This document shows, piece by piece, positions 52,339-61,035 of a DNA stretch of 64,000 nt. Numbering within the stretch: the stretch's first letter is position 1; each line of letters starts with the position of its first letter. The stretch is from Solobacterium moorei. Lineage in GTDB: Bacteria > Bacillota_I > Bacilli_A > Erysipelotrichales > Erysipelotrichaceae. A program made the position numbers and the translations under genes. A model generated the notes under the pieces. It ran no database searches and was not told where the DNA came from. It worked only from the letters and a program-made list of their open reading frames with translations. Location of the stretch: the NCBI RefSeq assembly GCF_036323475.1, contig NZ_AP028934.1:1736001-1800000 (forward strand), in the 5' to 3' direction.

Positions 52339-53094
52339 TCAATCATCTTTTTTCGGAATCATCTCTTTTATCTGTATCGTATCGTATAAAATCTGTGCTC
52401 CATCCGCAATTAATTTGTTACAACCCATCCCCTGTTCACTGCGATATAGATGAGGAAATACATAGATATCCTTATCTAATGCGATGGCTTCATTTACAGT
52501 GCACATCGTACCTGAACGTATCTTTGCCGCAATCACAATCACACTTTCTCCAAGCGCCGCTAAAATGCGATTACGCCATGGGAAGTGATGCTTGCGTACA
52601 CCTGTACCAGATGGATATTCACTTAATATTAAATCTGTCTTTTGTAACTGTTGATAGAGATGCTCGTTTTCATATGGATAGTGAATATCTAAGCCGCTAC
52701 CGATAACCGCAATCGTATGACCGCCTTGAATTGCCATGGTATGTACATAACCATCAATCCCTTTGGCAAGTCCAGAAACTAACACAAAACGTTCTTTTAA
52801 GTTCATTACGCTTTCTTCAACTAACCACTTTGCATAATCAGTCATTTGTCGACTGCCGATGATCGTTAACATTGGCTTACGCAATAATGAAATATCTCCA
52901 CTATAAAATAATACCCATGGAGGAAATCGTAATTTTCGTAAACTATCGGGATACTCACTGTCGTAAATTGTAATATACGAGTCTTTGATTGGAATGTCAA
53001 TTGCTTGTACATCATCTTGTAAAGCTTTCGCAATCGTATCCCAATCTCCTTGGTACATTACTGATAGTGTAGCTAATTTTTTTCTTTTGTCCAT
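52339..53094 (-). CDS. dprA: DNA processing protein DprA/Smf, short form
   Basis: Loads RecA on incoming single-stranded DNA. The Rossmann-like core is complete: GSRQMTDYAKWL, LVSGLAKGIDGYVHTMAI and GSGLDIHYPYENEHLY, with SEYPSGTGVRKHHFPWRNRILA near residue 155. At 251 residues it lacks the C-terminal winged helix and the full N-terminal SAM domain of longer DprA proteins. Between rnhB and topA, as in many Bacillota. Confidence 0.9.
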   Translation of the reverse strand: MDKRKKLATLSVMYQGDWDTIAKALQDDVQAIDIPIKDSYITIYDSEYPDSLRKLRFPPWVLFYSGDISLLRKPMLTIIGSRQMTDYAKWLVEESVMNLKERFVLVSGLAKGIDGYVHTMAIQGGHTIAVIGSGLDIHYPYENEHLYQQLQKTDLILSEYPSGTGVRKHHFPWRNRILAALGESVIVIAAKIRSGTMCTVNEAIALDKDIYVFPHLYRSEQGMGCNKLIADGAQILYDTIQIKEMIPKKDD

Positions 53095-53140
53095 ATAAAA
53101 ACTCTCCTACCTATTTATAGAAGAGTTTCTTGTTTATTCC

Positions 53141-53770
53141 CTAGAACAATTTCATCTTCATGTATTCTTCCCGTACAGGGCCAAAACTCTTACGATGAAT
53201 CTTGGTTACCCCATAGGTATGTAAGGCTTCCATATGTTGCTTGGTTGGATAACCTTTATGCTTGGCAAAGCCATACTCTGGATATTCTTTATCGTATTCC
53301 AACATCACACGATCTCTTGTAACTTTCGCAAGGATACTTGCAGCTGCGATAGAGATGGATTTTTGATCACCCTTTACAAGTGGGATGATTTCTTTTCCCT
53401 CAATTATTAATGGCATCGCATCTGTTAATACGATTTCTGCGTCAGAATGGATGGCGATTTGTTCCATTGCGAGCTGATCTGCACGATAGATATTGTACTT
53501 ATCAATATCTTCTGGTGATACCTGAATGATTTCAAACCATAGTGCATCCTCTTGAATCTGTTCAAATAGTGCATTACGCTTCTTTTCACTGATAGATTTG
53601 GAATCATAGATATCTGGGTTTTCATATCCTATTGGAAAGACAACACCCACAACTGTTAATGGTCCAGCTAGCGGTCCACGTCCTGCTTCATCAATACCGA
53701 CAATCAATTTCTCAAGTGGCCAATATTGATGTTCATATTCATTCGGACAGATTTTTTGGTTCTTCATCAA
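53141..53770 (-). CDS. rnhB: Ribonuclease HII
   Basis: Removes ribonucleotides from DNA. 209 residues; the first acidic motif GIDEAGRGPLAGP is at residues 25-37, the second with the DSKSISEKKR segment, and later LTDAMPLI and AAASILAKVTRD. It overlaps rbgA by 32 bases, so the pair is coupled. Two neighbouring ATG codons can serve as start. Confidence 0.96.
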   Translation of the reverse strand: MMKNQKICPNEYEHQYWPLEKLIVGIDEAGRGPLAGPLTVVGVVFPIGYENPDIYDSKSISEKKRNALFEQIQEDALWFEIIQVSPEDIDKYNIYRADQLAMEQIAIHSDAEIVLTDAMPLIIEGKEIIPLVKGDQKSISIAAASILAKVTRDRVMLEYDKEYPEYGFAKHKGYPTKQHMEALHTYGVTKIHRKSFGPVREEYMKMKLF

Positions 53771-54608
53771 CTCTCTCCAATGTTAATCTACCCAATTTCC
53801 CATGGCGTAGTTCCGTTAAGAATAACTCCGCAGCACGCTTTACATCTAATTCACTATCTGCTTTGAGTAAGTTTCTCTTTTTCGCAATTGCCTTTAACAT
53901 GCCATTTGGATTGACTTCACCACTATCATAGATTTCTTCCAATAGATTTGGATAAAGATCTTGAATATAGTGAATGGCATCCATAGCTACCATTTTACGG
54001 TCTAAGATATCATCATTGATAGAACCGAGTGCCGCAAGTAAGGAACCTGTCTTTTCATCATCAAACTTTGGCCATAGTACACCTGGTGTATCTAATAAAT
54101 CTAAGTTTGAATCTGCGTGTAACCAGGTTAAGGAACGTGTTACACCTGGCTTATCTGCTGCCTTTAATGCGTTCTTACCGTTAATACGGTTAATCATCGT
54201 CGACTTACCAACGTTAGGGATACCACAAGCCATCGCACGAACTGCACGTGGGCGTATTCCTCTCGCAATCTGTTTCTGACGCTTTTCTTCCATGAGCTTG
54301 ATTGCTTCACGGATAATCTTTTTACCACACTGTGAATCTCTCATTAAATCTAAAGCTAGACATGCATTCTCACCTTGGCTTAGATATTCTACCCACTTCT
54401 TTGTCTGAACTGGATCTGCCATATCAATCTTTGATAAAACGATTAAACGAGGTTTTCCCTGTGCCATCTGCTTTAACATTGGATTGACAGATGCCTCAGG
54501 AATTCTAGCATCCCGCAGCTCTATCAACATATCAACCGACTTCAAGCGCTCCGTCATTTCACGACGGGCTTTTTCCATATGTCCCGGATACCACTGAATC
54601 TTTACCAT
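53739..54608 (-). CDS. rbgA: Ribosome biogenesis GTPase YlqF/RbgA
   Basis: Circularly permuted GTPase needed for late 50S assembly. 289 residues: the order is KIDMAD (G4) before GIPNVGKSTMINR (G1) near residue 130 and DTPGVLWP (G3), which is the permuted order of this family. The C-terminal ANTAR-like domain follows. Overlaps lepB by seven bases and rnhB by 32. Confidence 0.95.
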   Translation of the reverse strand: MVKIQWYPGHMEKARREMTERLKSVDMLIELRDARIPEASVNPMLKQMAQGKPRLIVLSKIDMADPVQTKKWVEYLSQGENACLALDLMRDSQCGKKIIREAIKLMEEKRQKQIARGIRPRAVRAMACGIPNVGKSTMINRINGKNALKAADKPGVTRSLTWLHADSNLDLLDTPGVLWPKFDDEKTGSLLAALGSINDDILDRKMVAMDAIHYIQDLYPNLLEEIYDSGEVNPNGMLKAIAKKRNLLKADSELDVKRAAELFLTELRHGKLGRLTLERVDEEPKNLSE

Positions 54609-55270
54609 GTGTATACTCCAAATGCCTTAAATGGATAGATTATAAATACACCCTTGGATACAATATCGGACTTGTGAAATGCACCATAGTAACGTGAGTC
54701 AGAAGAATGTGGACGATTATCTCCCATACAGAAGTATTCATCCTCTCCAAGCTTCTCTGTCTTAAAATCACCGGTGAATGTTCCAGGATATGTACTTGTA
54801 TAAGACGCATCTAAGAATGGCTCTTCTACTGGTTCTCCATTTATATAGAGTTGATTATTACGATATTCAACTGTCTCACCAGGCAAGCCAATGACACGCT
54901 TGATGAGATATTCTTTTTTCTCTGCTAGATAAACAATGACAATATCAAAACGCTTTAATCCTGTTAAGCGATAGCCAATTAAATCAGAAACGCCAAAATA
55001 CCCATCTTCTAATGTGTTATACATGGAGCTTCCTTTTACCTGAATTGGTCTAACCACAAAGTTCACAATAATTAATACCACCGCAAGAGAAATAAATACT
55101 TCTTTAAAGAACGAAAAAATCGTACTTTCTTCCTTGTTATCTTTCTTCTTTGGTTGGTTTTGTTCATTTCTAATTTTTCCCATATCGATGACAGTTGTCT
55201 CATCTGTCAATCGTTCCATAACTCTTGTTTCATCAAGCATTTCTTGATCTTTATTCATATCCGTATTCAT
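54602..55270 (-). CDS. lepB: Signal peptidase I
   Basis: Removes signal peptides at the outer membrane face. 222 residues: a charged cytoplasmic head of about 50 residues, one membrane helix, the catalytic Ser in VKGSSMYNTL near residue 80, Lys in YLIKRVIGLPGE near 123, and the GDNRPHSSDSR box near 178. Lies between rplS and rbgA with an L19 terminator between. Confidence 0.96.
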   Translation of the reverse strand: MNTDMNKDQEMLDETRVMERLTDETTVIDMGKIRNEQNQPKKKDNKEESTIFSFFKEVFISLAVVLIIVNFVVRPIQVKGSSMYNTLEDGYFGVSDLIGYRLTGLKRFDIVIVYLAEKKEYLIKRVIGLPGETVEYRNNQLYINGEPVEEPFLDASYTSTYPGTFTGDFKTEKLGEDEYFCMGDNRPHSSDSRYYGAFHKSDIVSKGVFIIYPFKAFGVYTW

Positions 55271-55297
55271 ATCATGTACCTACCATTGAGTATTATA

Positions 55298-55329
55298 TCA
55301 AAAAAAGAGAGAATAATTTCTCTCTCTTT
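55298..55329 (-). terminator. Terminator after rplS
   Basis: AAAGAGAGA-ATAATT-TCTCTCTTT stem with a T-run on the minus strand. Confidence 0.8.
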
Positions 55330-55334
55330 GTAGA

Positions 55335-55688
55335 CTACTTACGACGATCTTCCTTGATACGAGCGTTCTTAGCAGATAATCCCTTGAGGTAGCCGAGCTT
55401 GGCTCTACGAACCTTACCGTAACGAACTACTTCAATCTTTTCAATGATTGGTGAATGAACTGGGAATGTTCTCTGTACACCTACACCGTTGGAAATCTTA
55501 CGAACTGTGAATGTTGCGCCAATACCACCGTTAGAACGATCCACTACGACACCTTCATAAGCCTGAATACGTGTCTTCTGACCTTCCTTAATACGTACGT
55601 TAACCTTAACTGTGTCACCTGACTTGAAATCAGGAACATCTGTACGTAGCTGACTCTTTGTAATCTTTTCTACTAAATTCAACTTCAT
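55335..55688 (-). CDS. rplS: 50S ribosomal protein L19
   Basis: 117 residues, full length. [22 protein letters not shown] in the first third and the [20 protein letters not shown] segment mark L19. A GAGGAG site stands before the ATG, and an extended -10 (TG-A-TATAAT) lies about 45 bases upstream on the minus strand. It has its own terminator, so it is likely a single-gene transcript. Confidence 0.98.
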   Translation of the reverse strand: MKLNLVEKITKSQLRTDVPDFKSGDTVKVNVRIKEGQKTRIQAYEGVVVDRSNGGIGATFTVRKISNGVGVQRTFPVHSPIIEKIEVVRYGKVRRAKLGYLKGLSAKNARIKEDRRK

Positions 55689-55806
55689 TTTCTTTTCTCC
55701 TCTTACGATTAATCAGCTGCTCATGAACTTAAATTATATCAGCGGAACAGTGACGCACTACATGTGCCGTTAAATGATACCATAAGCTACGATTCTTCGC
55801 AAGATT

Positions 55807-56610
55807 TTATTTCTTTATAGAAGTTGTATGGAAATGACACCAAACGTTATATGCCACAAAGACAATCATTGCGGCCGCAACGAAGATAAATACTTCTACT
55901 AGAATAATACTATCAATCTGACTACGTAAGAGAACAGTTCCTGCATCCATAACGAAATGGAATAGTAGCGCAAGGAAGAAATATTTCTTATGTTTAAACT
56001 TCACCGCAAACCAAACAAGTACAGATAAGGAAACTTGTGCCATCAAAGCAGAAATACGTTCTACACCACTTAATAAGAATACATAAGATGGTGTCGTAGA
56101 CAGCGTCTGCATCGCTAACTGCATCTTGGCAAGTGTAGCAGAATCCAATTGACTGAGCGTTTCACCAATTGTGCCCTTGTTCATCATGATAGAAATTGTA
56201 ATGTAGTTTAACATCATGAAACCTACAATCATGATTGCCTCGCATCCACCATGACCCACACCATACATAAGTGCGTTAGAATCATTCCCCATACGATTCT
56301 TTAATATCGTACGATATGCAATCCATCTTCCACATTCTTCGAATACAGCAGCCATTAGACCACCATAGACCGCATATAAAATCTTGTTATTGCGAATTGT
56401 TTCTCCAATTGCGCTCTTAAAGATTGTTTGATTGACTGCCGCTTCTAGTGTAAATACAAACACAAACATCACTGCAATACCCACAATCATTGGAATAAAC
56501 TCACCCTTCTTCTTGTGGAAATAAAGCGCTAAAAGAATTGGTAAACCAAACGCAATCACACATGAAACAATCATGCATGCAATGGTTAAATTAGGAACTG
56601 TTAAATTCAT
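55807..56610 (-). CDS. YhfC-family membrane protein (predicted intramembrane protease)
   Basis: 267 residues with about seven membrane helices. FEECGRWIAYRTI near residue 90 carries an EE...R motif and GVGHGGCEAIMIVG near residue 118 an H...E, which resemble the glutamate/histidine sites of CPBP-type intramembrane proteases; YhfC proteins are classed with them. The substrate is unknown. ATGA overlap with the HAD gene ahead. Confidence 0.7.
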   Translation of the reverse strand: MNLTVPNLTIACMIVSCVIAFGLPILLALYFHKKKGEFIPMIVGIAVMFVFVFTLEAAVNQTIFKSAIGETIRNNKILYAVYGGLMAAVFEECGRWIAYRTILKNRMGNDSNALMYGVGHGGCEAIMIVGFMMLNYITISIMMNKGTIGETLSQLDSATLAKMQLAMQTLSTTPSYVFLLSGVERISALMAQVSLSVLVWFAVKFKHKKYFFLALLFHFVMDAGTVLLRSQIDSIILVEVFIFVAAAMIVFVAYNVWCHFHTTSIKK

Positions 56611-57401
56611 CGCTTATCCTCCGTTATCCATCCAAAGTGGACACATGCTTTATAGATTCCATCATTGACATTCAAATCCGTCACATAGTCTGCGAGTTCC
56701 TTTAATGGCGGATATGCATTTCCCATGGCGATGGAAGTCCATCTTTTATCAAACATAACTATATCATTTTTTCCATCTCCAAACACTACTACATCGCTTG
56801 AATCTGCATGTAGATACTTCAACATATCTAAAATTCCATCTTTTTTCTTATCATGCTGAAATACACAGTAGGTTTTAGTCATACGTAAATGACCAATCAC
56901 ATCTACCCATGGATTTTCCTGTTCATACGCATCATCAAATGCAAGATATACCTTAAGGATATTTTTCTCTTTTGTGTAATCTAAACTTGGATCATAGATG
57001 TAGGTTGTAAGTTCCTTTCGTAGACCCGCTTGTTCAAGGAAGCGATAGTCACGCATGTATACTTTATCACTATCATCTAGCATCAAAAGCCAGCCAATAT
57101 TCTCTTTGTCCGCATATTTTAATAGTTCCTGTACTTTTCCAAATGGAAGTGGTTCATTTTTTATAATTTGATGTTGATACTCTAAGCAACCACCACCTGC
57201 ACATACGATATTATGAATACCTATCTGATTTGTAAACGAAACTGTCTTGTAGTGTGCTCTACCAGTTGCGATAGATACGAAATGACCATTCTTTTCTAAT
57301 TGATGTAGTGCAGCTTTGGCACTTGGTACAATGCGATGTGTTGCATCATCTGTTAGTGTGCCATCGATATCAAAGAAGAAATATTTCTTTTGATTATTCA
57401 T
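56607..57401 (-). CDS. HAD-superfamily hydrolase, Cof type
   Basis: 264 residues. Motif I FFDIDGTLTDD at residues 8-18, motif II SIATGRA near 57, and motif IV FGDGKNDIVMFD near 218: the Cof/type IIB sugar-phosphate or nucleotide phosphatase family. It overlaps the ComB-like gene by eight bases and YhfC by four, giving a three-gene unit. Substrate unknown. Confidence 0.85.
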   Translation of the reverse strand: MNNQKKYFFFDIDGTLTDDATHRIVPSAKAALHQLEKNGHFVSIATGRAHYKTVSFTNQIGIHNIVCAGGGCLEYQHQIIKNEPLPFGKVQELLKYADKENIGWLLMLDDSDKVYMRDYRFLEQAGLRKELTTYIYDPSLDYTKEKNILKVYLAFDDAYEQENPWVDVIGHLRMTKTYCVFQHDKKKDGILDMLKYLHADSSDVVVFGDGKNDIVMFDKRWTSIAMGNAYPPLKELADYVTDLNVNDGIYKACVHFGWITEDKR

Positions 57402-58086
57402 ACTTCACCCACTCGCTTTGAATTTGCTTGCCGTCCTTAGAAATGACATTAACACCACTTATGATATCGACCTTTGTACATAGCCAAAAGTCATCTTCTG
57501 GAAATTGTGGTTTGTTTGGATCAAAGAACTTGGCACCTTCTTGTTGTTTTAGAAGGTCAACTCGCTCTTGTAGGTCATCGAGAGTACGATTTTCTAATAG
57601 AGCCTTTAGATAGTCTGCACATAAGGCATCCTCTTCCGTCTCAATCTTTCCTTCCCATCCCATCGGTACAATTGATACGACATCTGGATTTTGTTCAAGA
57701 ATGTATTTTGCAGTCGCCTTCGCATTAACAAGGGCTCCAGTTACAATCTGGCTTGCACTCACTGCAGAAGCTAATCCTAATACACCTGCACTGGTCGTAT
57801 GAATTAATGTCTTTCCACTTAAGTCAACTCCTACAAACTCGCTTGGTGAATTACCGTAGTCAAAACCCTCAACCTTAATACCCTTTCTTTCACCAACAAG
57901 GATGTAAGATGGATTCTCTTTCTTGAGTGCTAATGCGTCTTCTACTGTCTTAACAGGTATTACTTTCTTTGCGCCACTTGTGTACATATACGCTTCTAAA
58001 CTAAATGCACGAAATACATCAATGATGACAGTTAAGCCCGTAGCTTTCTGTGCTCCTGTCACAAGTGGTAAGATTTGAATTTTCAT
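57394..58086 (-). CDS. 2-phosphosulfolactate phosphatase family protein
   Basis: ComB-like. Start at the ATG at 58086 (MKIQILPLVTGAQKATG), GGAGG 11 bases ahead. 230 residues with VIIDVFRAFSLEAYMYTSGAKKV near residue 20 and the HTTSAGV segment near 96, which are the family signatures. In methanogens ComB acts in coenzyme M synthesis; in Bacillota the physiological substrate is unclear. Confidence 0.8.
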   Translation of the reverse strand: MKIQILPLVTGAQKATGLTVIIDVFRAFSLEAYMYTSGAKKVIPVKTVEDALALKKENPSYILVGERKGIKVEGFDYGNSPSEFVGVDLSGKTLIHTTSAGVLGLASAVSASQIVTGALVNAKATAKYILEQNPDVVSIVPMGWEGKIETEEDALCADYLKALLENRTLDDLQERVDLLKQQEGAKFFDPNKPQFPEDDFWLCTKVDIISGVNVISKDGKQIQSEWVKYE

Positions 58087-58171
58087 ATTCTTAATTTCCT
58101 CCAATCCTTTTAGCTGATGCTTGCGAAATATAGTTATCAAGGATATTATATTGAATAAAGGAGATGGCCAA

Positions 58172-58639
58172 ATGAACGAACAAAAGCTCATTTACCCATT
58201 TGATTACCTACATCATCGCGTAGCGACAGTTGCCTTATATGGCACCAACAACCCATTGGTCGTTGTCGGCAACCTTGTTCTACGTACTTATTATACAGAT
58301 GATACGAAGAAAAATGTTGATATTGATCACACTTCAGAGTACGTAATGGATGCGGTATTTTACGAAACAAATAAAGTCATTCGAGAGTCTTTAGACGATC
58401 CATATAACGGTAAACGTGAACTTGTTGAAGTGCCAATGCCACAGCTTGGTCAAGGATATTGTGTCATTTATAATGAAGCTGAAATTCCATCTCAACGACA
58501 TGACGATTTTATAACAATTCTCGGTCATCTGGAAGATGATCCTCATGGTGTTGCGATTATCATGAAGCGTTTAGAAGATGGTTCTTTAACTTGGCTCGGT
58601 GAAAAAGAAGCCAGAAAATTAGCCGCAAAAATGCGATAA
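58172..58639 (+). CDS. Unrecognised 155-residue protein
   Basis: Starts at the ATG at 58172 (MNEQKLIYPFDYLHHRV), with AAAGGAGATGG ahead. Strand-rich in the first half, charged at the end (KEARKLAAKMR). No membrane helix and no motif that I recognise. Divergent from the ComB-like gene and followed at once by a terminator; the IS110 element lies behind. Confidence 0.65.
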   Translation: MNEQKLIYPFDYLHHRVATVALYGTNNPLVVVGNLVLRTYYTDDTKKNVDIDHTSEYVMDAVFYETNKVIRESLDDPYNGKRELVEVPMPQLGQGYCVIYNEAEIPSQRHDDFITILGHLEDDPHGVAIIMKRLEDGSLTWLGEKEARKLAAKMR

Positions 58640-58666
58640 GGTCCAATAATCAGGACCTTATTTTCT
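58637..58666 (+). terminator. Terminator of the 58172 gene
   Basis: TAAGGTCC/GGACCTTA stem that includes the stop codon, followed by TTTTCT. Confidence 0.85.
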
Positions 58667-58690
58667 ATTATGAAATCAGGAATAATCTAG

Positions 58691-59014
58691 TCCTGATCAT
58701 AGAGAAAAAACTTCAGAAGAAGAATATGATATAGAGGTCAGGGACACTAGAATGTTTCTGGCCTTTCTCGTACAGGCATGTATGGGAATTGGTCTGGGTA
58801 AAGTGAGAACGTACCTTCTTTTAGACCAGTGATATCATTGAGTCCGTCATAAAAAGCGTTCTGCTTCCCTCCTATATTCTTAGGCTGCTTTATCAAGATG
58901 ACAATCCAGGAAACAGCTAGATATGTCGTATATAAACCAGAAAAATAGTCGGATGTGGGGATGGGGAAGTTTACCAAGACATTATGCATATCAGAAAGAA
59001 AGGAGTATTCCATC
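58691..59014 (+). ncRNA. Expected bridge RNA region of the IS110 element
   Basis: About 320 bases without a convincing gene lie between the left junction and the transposase ATG. In the IS110 group the left noncoding end encodes a bridge RNA with loops that pair with target and donor DNA. The sequence here has several stems (for example AATGTTTCTGGCC... and TTGGTCTGGG...CCAG). Loop assignment is not possible by eye. Confidence 0.5.
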
Positions 59015-60235
59015 ATGGAAGGACCAATCATTACAGTGGATGTATCAAAGGGTTCCTGTCACTACCAGCCCTTCATAGAGAATGGACATCCAATGCGAAA
59101 ACCAAAGCAGCTTTCAGCTACGATCGATGGTTTCCAGAAATTAGGGCAAACTATCAAAGACCTTGAAGCTAAGACAGAACGAGAAGATATACCAGTTATC
59201 TTTGAGGCTACAGGTGTCTATCATCGACCACTACAAAAATATCTTGAAGACCACAAGATAAGGTACTACATCATTTCTCCATTATTATCTGCGACCTATC
59301 GCAAGACCTCCCTACATAGTAATAAGACAGACGCATTAGACTGTGCACATATCGCAAAAGCGTACTATTGTGAGAAGGAACTAAGACAATATCAAGCACA
59401 ACCACAAGAGTACAAAAGACTCTATCAATTGAGCCGTATATATGAAAGTGAGTTGGTTCATCTTCGGAAACGCAAAGTGAGTTTGAGATCCATGCTGGAT
59501 ATCATATATCCAAGGATTGATAAGACCTTTAAAGGGAATCAAAATCTGTATGATCCACTCCCAATGGAGATATTAAAAAGATATCCTCATCCATCCTTAC
59601 TATTGGGCCATAGAGAGGATACCATCGTTAAGACCGTTGGGCATCGTACAGGTCATTTAAAAGGATATACAGAAAGAATCGTACATAAGATCTACGAGAA
59701 GGCAAAGGAGTGCTATTCAGGATGTGATATCGATGATATAGAAGTAGTCAAATTGCCAAGCTTGATAGAGAACGTGCAGGAACAGAAGAAAAAATGCGAT
59801 TCACTATTGAAGGAAATGATAGAGATAGCACGAACATGTCCTTATTTTGCATCTGTTGTTAGTATTGTTGGAATCGGAGAGAATCTGGCAGCCCGTATCA
59901 TAGCAGAGCTTGGAGATGTAAGCCGATTTGATAACAGAGCGGCTATCGTGGCATATGCAGGCTTGAATCCAAAGATACAACAATCCGGAGATATTGATGG
60001 ACTGCATCTCAAGATATCAAAGAAAGGCAATAAGCATTTGCGATGCCTTTTATACCTTGGTGCACAATGTAATTATCGATTGCGCAAAGAAGATCCACTA
60101 TATGAATTCACCAAAAAGAAAAGACAGCAGACCCAATGCCCATTGTCGTCTAAAGCTGCCTATACTGCTAGTGCTCATAAATTACTGGTCATAATCTATA
60201 GCCTATGTAAGAATGGTACTCTATATCATTCTTAG
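59015..60235 (+). CDS. IS110-family transposase (DEDD)
   Basis: 406 residues from the ATG at 59015 (MEGPIITVDVSKGSC), with AAAGGAG ahead. The RuvC-like part is at the start (ITVDVSKG; VIFEATGVYHRPL; NKTDALDCAHIAK), a coiled-coil is in the middle, and the Tnp_20 domain is at the end (VSIVGIGENLAARIIAELGDVSRF; AIVAYAGLNPKIQQSG; SKKGNKHLRCLLY), with the catalytic Ser in the SG segment. Intact and full length. Confidence 0.92.
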   Translation: MEGPIITVDVSKGSCHYQPFIENGHPMRKPKQLSATIDGFQKLGQTIKDLEAKTEREDIPVIFEATGVYHRPLQKYLEDHKIRYYIISPLLSATYRKTSLHSNKTDALDCAHIAKAYYCEKELRQYQAQPQEYKRLYQLSRIYESELVHLRKRKVSLRSMLDIIYPRIDKTFKGNQNLYDPLPMEILKRYPHPSLLLGHREDTIVKTVGHRTGHLKGYTERIVHKIYEKAKECYSGCDIDDIEVVKLPSLIENVQEQKKKCDSLLKEMIEIARTCPYFASVVSIVGIGENLAARIIAELGDVSRFDNRAAIVAYAGLNPKIQQSGDIDGLHLKISKKGNKHLRCLLYLGAQCNYRLRKEDPLYEFTKKKRQQTQCPLSSKAAYTASAHKLLVIIYSLCKNGTLYHS

Positions 60236-60302
60236 CAACAGTATAAACCTAATCTAGCAAAATGGGAGATATAATTTCTCTTGTTTTAATAATGCACAAA
60301 AC

Positions 60303-60341
60303 GAAAAAGAAGAAATCACTAAAGATTAGAAATTTCTTCTT
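60303..60341 (-). terminator. Terminator of the GNAT gene
   Basis: AAGAAGAAAT with ATTTCTTCTT and TTTTCG on the minus strand. Confidence 0.75.
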
Positions 60342-60360
60342 GACTTAAGTTATCAAGTTT

Positions 60361-60630
60361 TTATTCAAATTCTTCTTTTAATGCAGGATTCTTTTCAAAT
60401 GCATGTGCTACATAAGAACATTCAGGCACAATCTTTACCTTCTTTTCTCTTGCGTGTTCTAATACGCAATCTAAAAGCTTACCAGCAATGCCCTGTCCCT
60501 TCATGGATGGATCAACAACCGTGTGGTTTAATACCCACTTTCCATCCTTTTCATAATACTCGCAAAGACCCACTTCTTTGCCTTCGTCGTTATAGGCTTT
60601 TGCACCATTTTCTTCAAAACGAATTTCCAT
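60361..60630 (-). CDS. Small GNAT-family acetyltransferase (YjdJ/NATD1-like)
   Basis: 89 residues, the short GNAT form. The acetyl-CoA loop is MKGQGIAGKLLDCVLEHA (about residues 43-60), preceded by LNHTVVDPS, and followed by VPECSYVAHAFEKNP. Substrate unknown. Ends near its own terminator and starts behind GGAGAA. Confidence 0.85.
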   Translation of the reverse strand: MEIRFEENGAKAYNDEGKEVGLCEYYEKDGKWVLNHTVVDPSMKGQGIAGKLLDCVLEHAREKKVKIVPECSYVAHAFEKNPALKEEFE

Positions 60631-60659
60631 AAAGTTCTCCTATTCTTGTCTTATTATAC

Positions 60660-60971
60660 TCAATTTACAAGAAATACTGGAATAGATGTTGTGACATGCT
60701 TCTGCGGTGTGAAACGGAAGTATGCTTTTTGCTTGGCTTTGTTACAAAGCTTGAGAGCATACGCAGTCACTGCTAGGGCAAAACGACAATACCAAATCTG
60801 TACATCCACTTCGTTTAATCCAATCTGACTTGCAAGCATTGCCGCTTCCTTGTTGTAGTAATATCCATTCAAAAGAGCTACCCATTGTTCTGGACTTAGA
60901 TGATTGTTCTCACTGTGATATTGTTCGTAAGCAAACTCGCGTAATGCAGTATGTAATGTTTTCTGTTTCAT
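60660..60971 (-). CDS. Unrecognised 103-residue protein with a folded ribosome site
   Basis: Helical, Tyr-rich (AYEQYHSENNHLSPEQWVALL; WYCRFALAVTAYALKL). No membrane helix, no family recognised. The AGGAGG before its ATG is one arm of a perfect ten-base hairpin (60977-61012), so translation is probably restrained. Confidence 0.6.
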   Translation of the reverse strand: MKQKTLHTALREFAYEQYHSENNHLSPEQWVALLNGYYYNKEAAMLASQIGLNEVDVQIWYCRFALAVTAYALKLCNKAKQKAYFRFTPQKHVTTSIPVFLVN

Positions 60972-60976
60972 AAAGA

Positions 60977-61012
60977 AATCCTCCTGGCATTATCGTAACT
61001 GTCAGGAGGATT
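60977..61012 (-). promoter_or_regulatory. Hairpin: hlyIII terminator and anti-SD for the next gene
   Basis: AATCCTCCTG (in the RNA first) pairs exactly with CAGGAGGATT, which contains the ribosome site of the 60660 gene; TTTCTTT follows. It may end hlyIII transcripts and mask the site in read-through RNA. Confidence 0.6.
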
Positions 61013-61035
61013 ATTGTTGTGCACATAAATACACT

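Larger units (their letters stand above)
58683..60257 (+). mobile_element. IS110-family insertion sequence
   Basis: An IS110-type DEDD transposase gene with a long left noncoding end and a very short right end. The eight bases TAATCTAG occur at 58683-58690 and again at 60250-60257 and may mark the junctions (total about 1.57 kb, a normal size). IS110 members have no long inverted repeats, which agrees with what is seen. Confidence 0.7.

Noticed and set aside
58747-59031. 94-residue minus-strand ORF in the IS110 left end
   Set aside because: No ribosome site, opposite to the transposase, and lies where a bridge RNA is expected.
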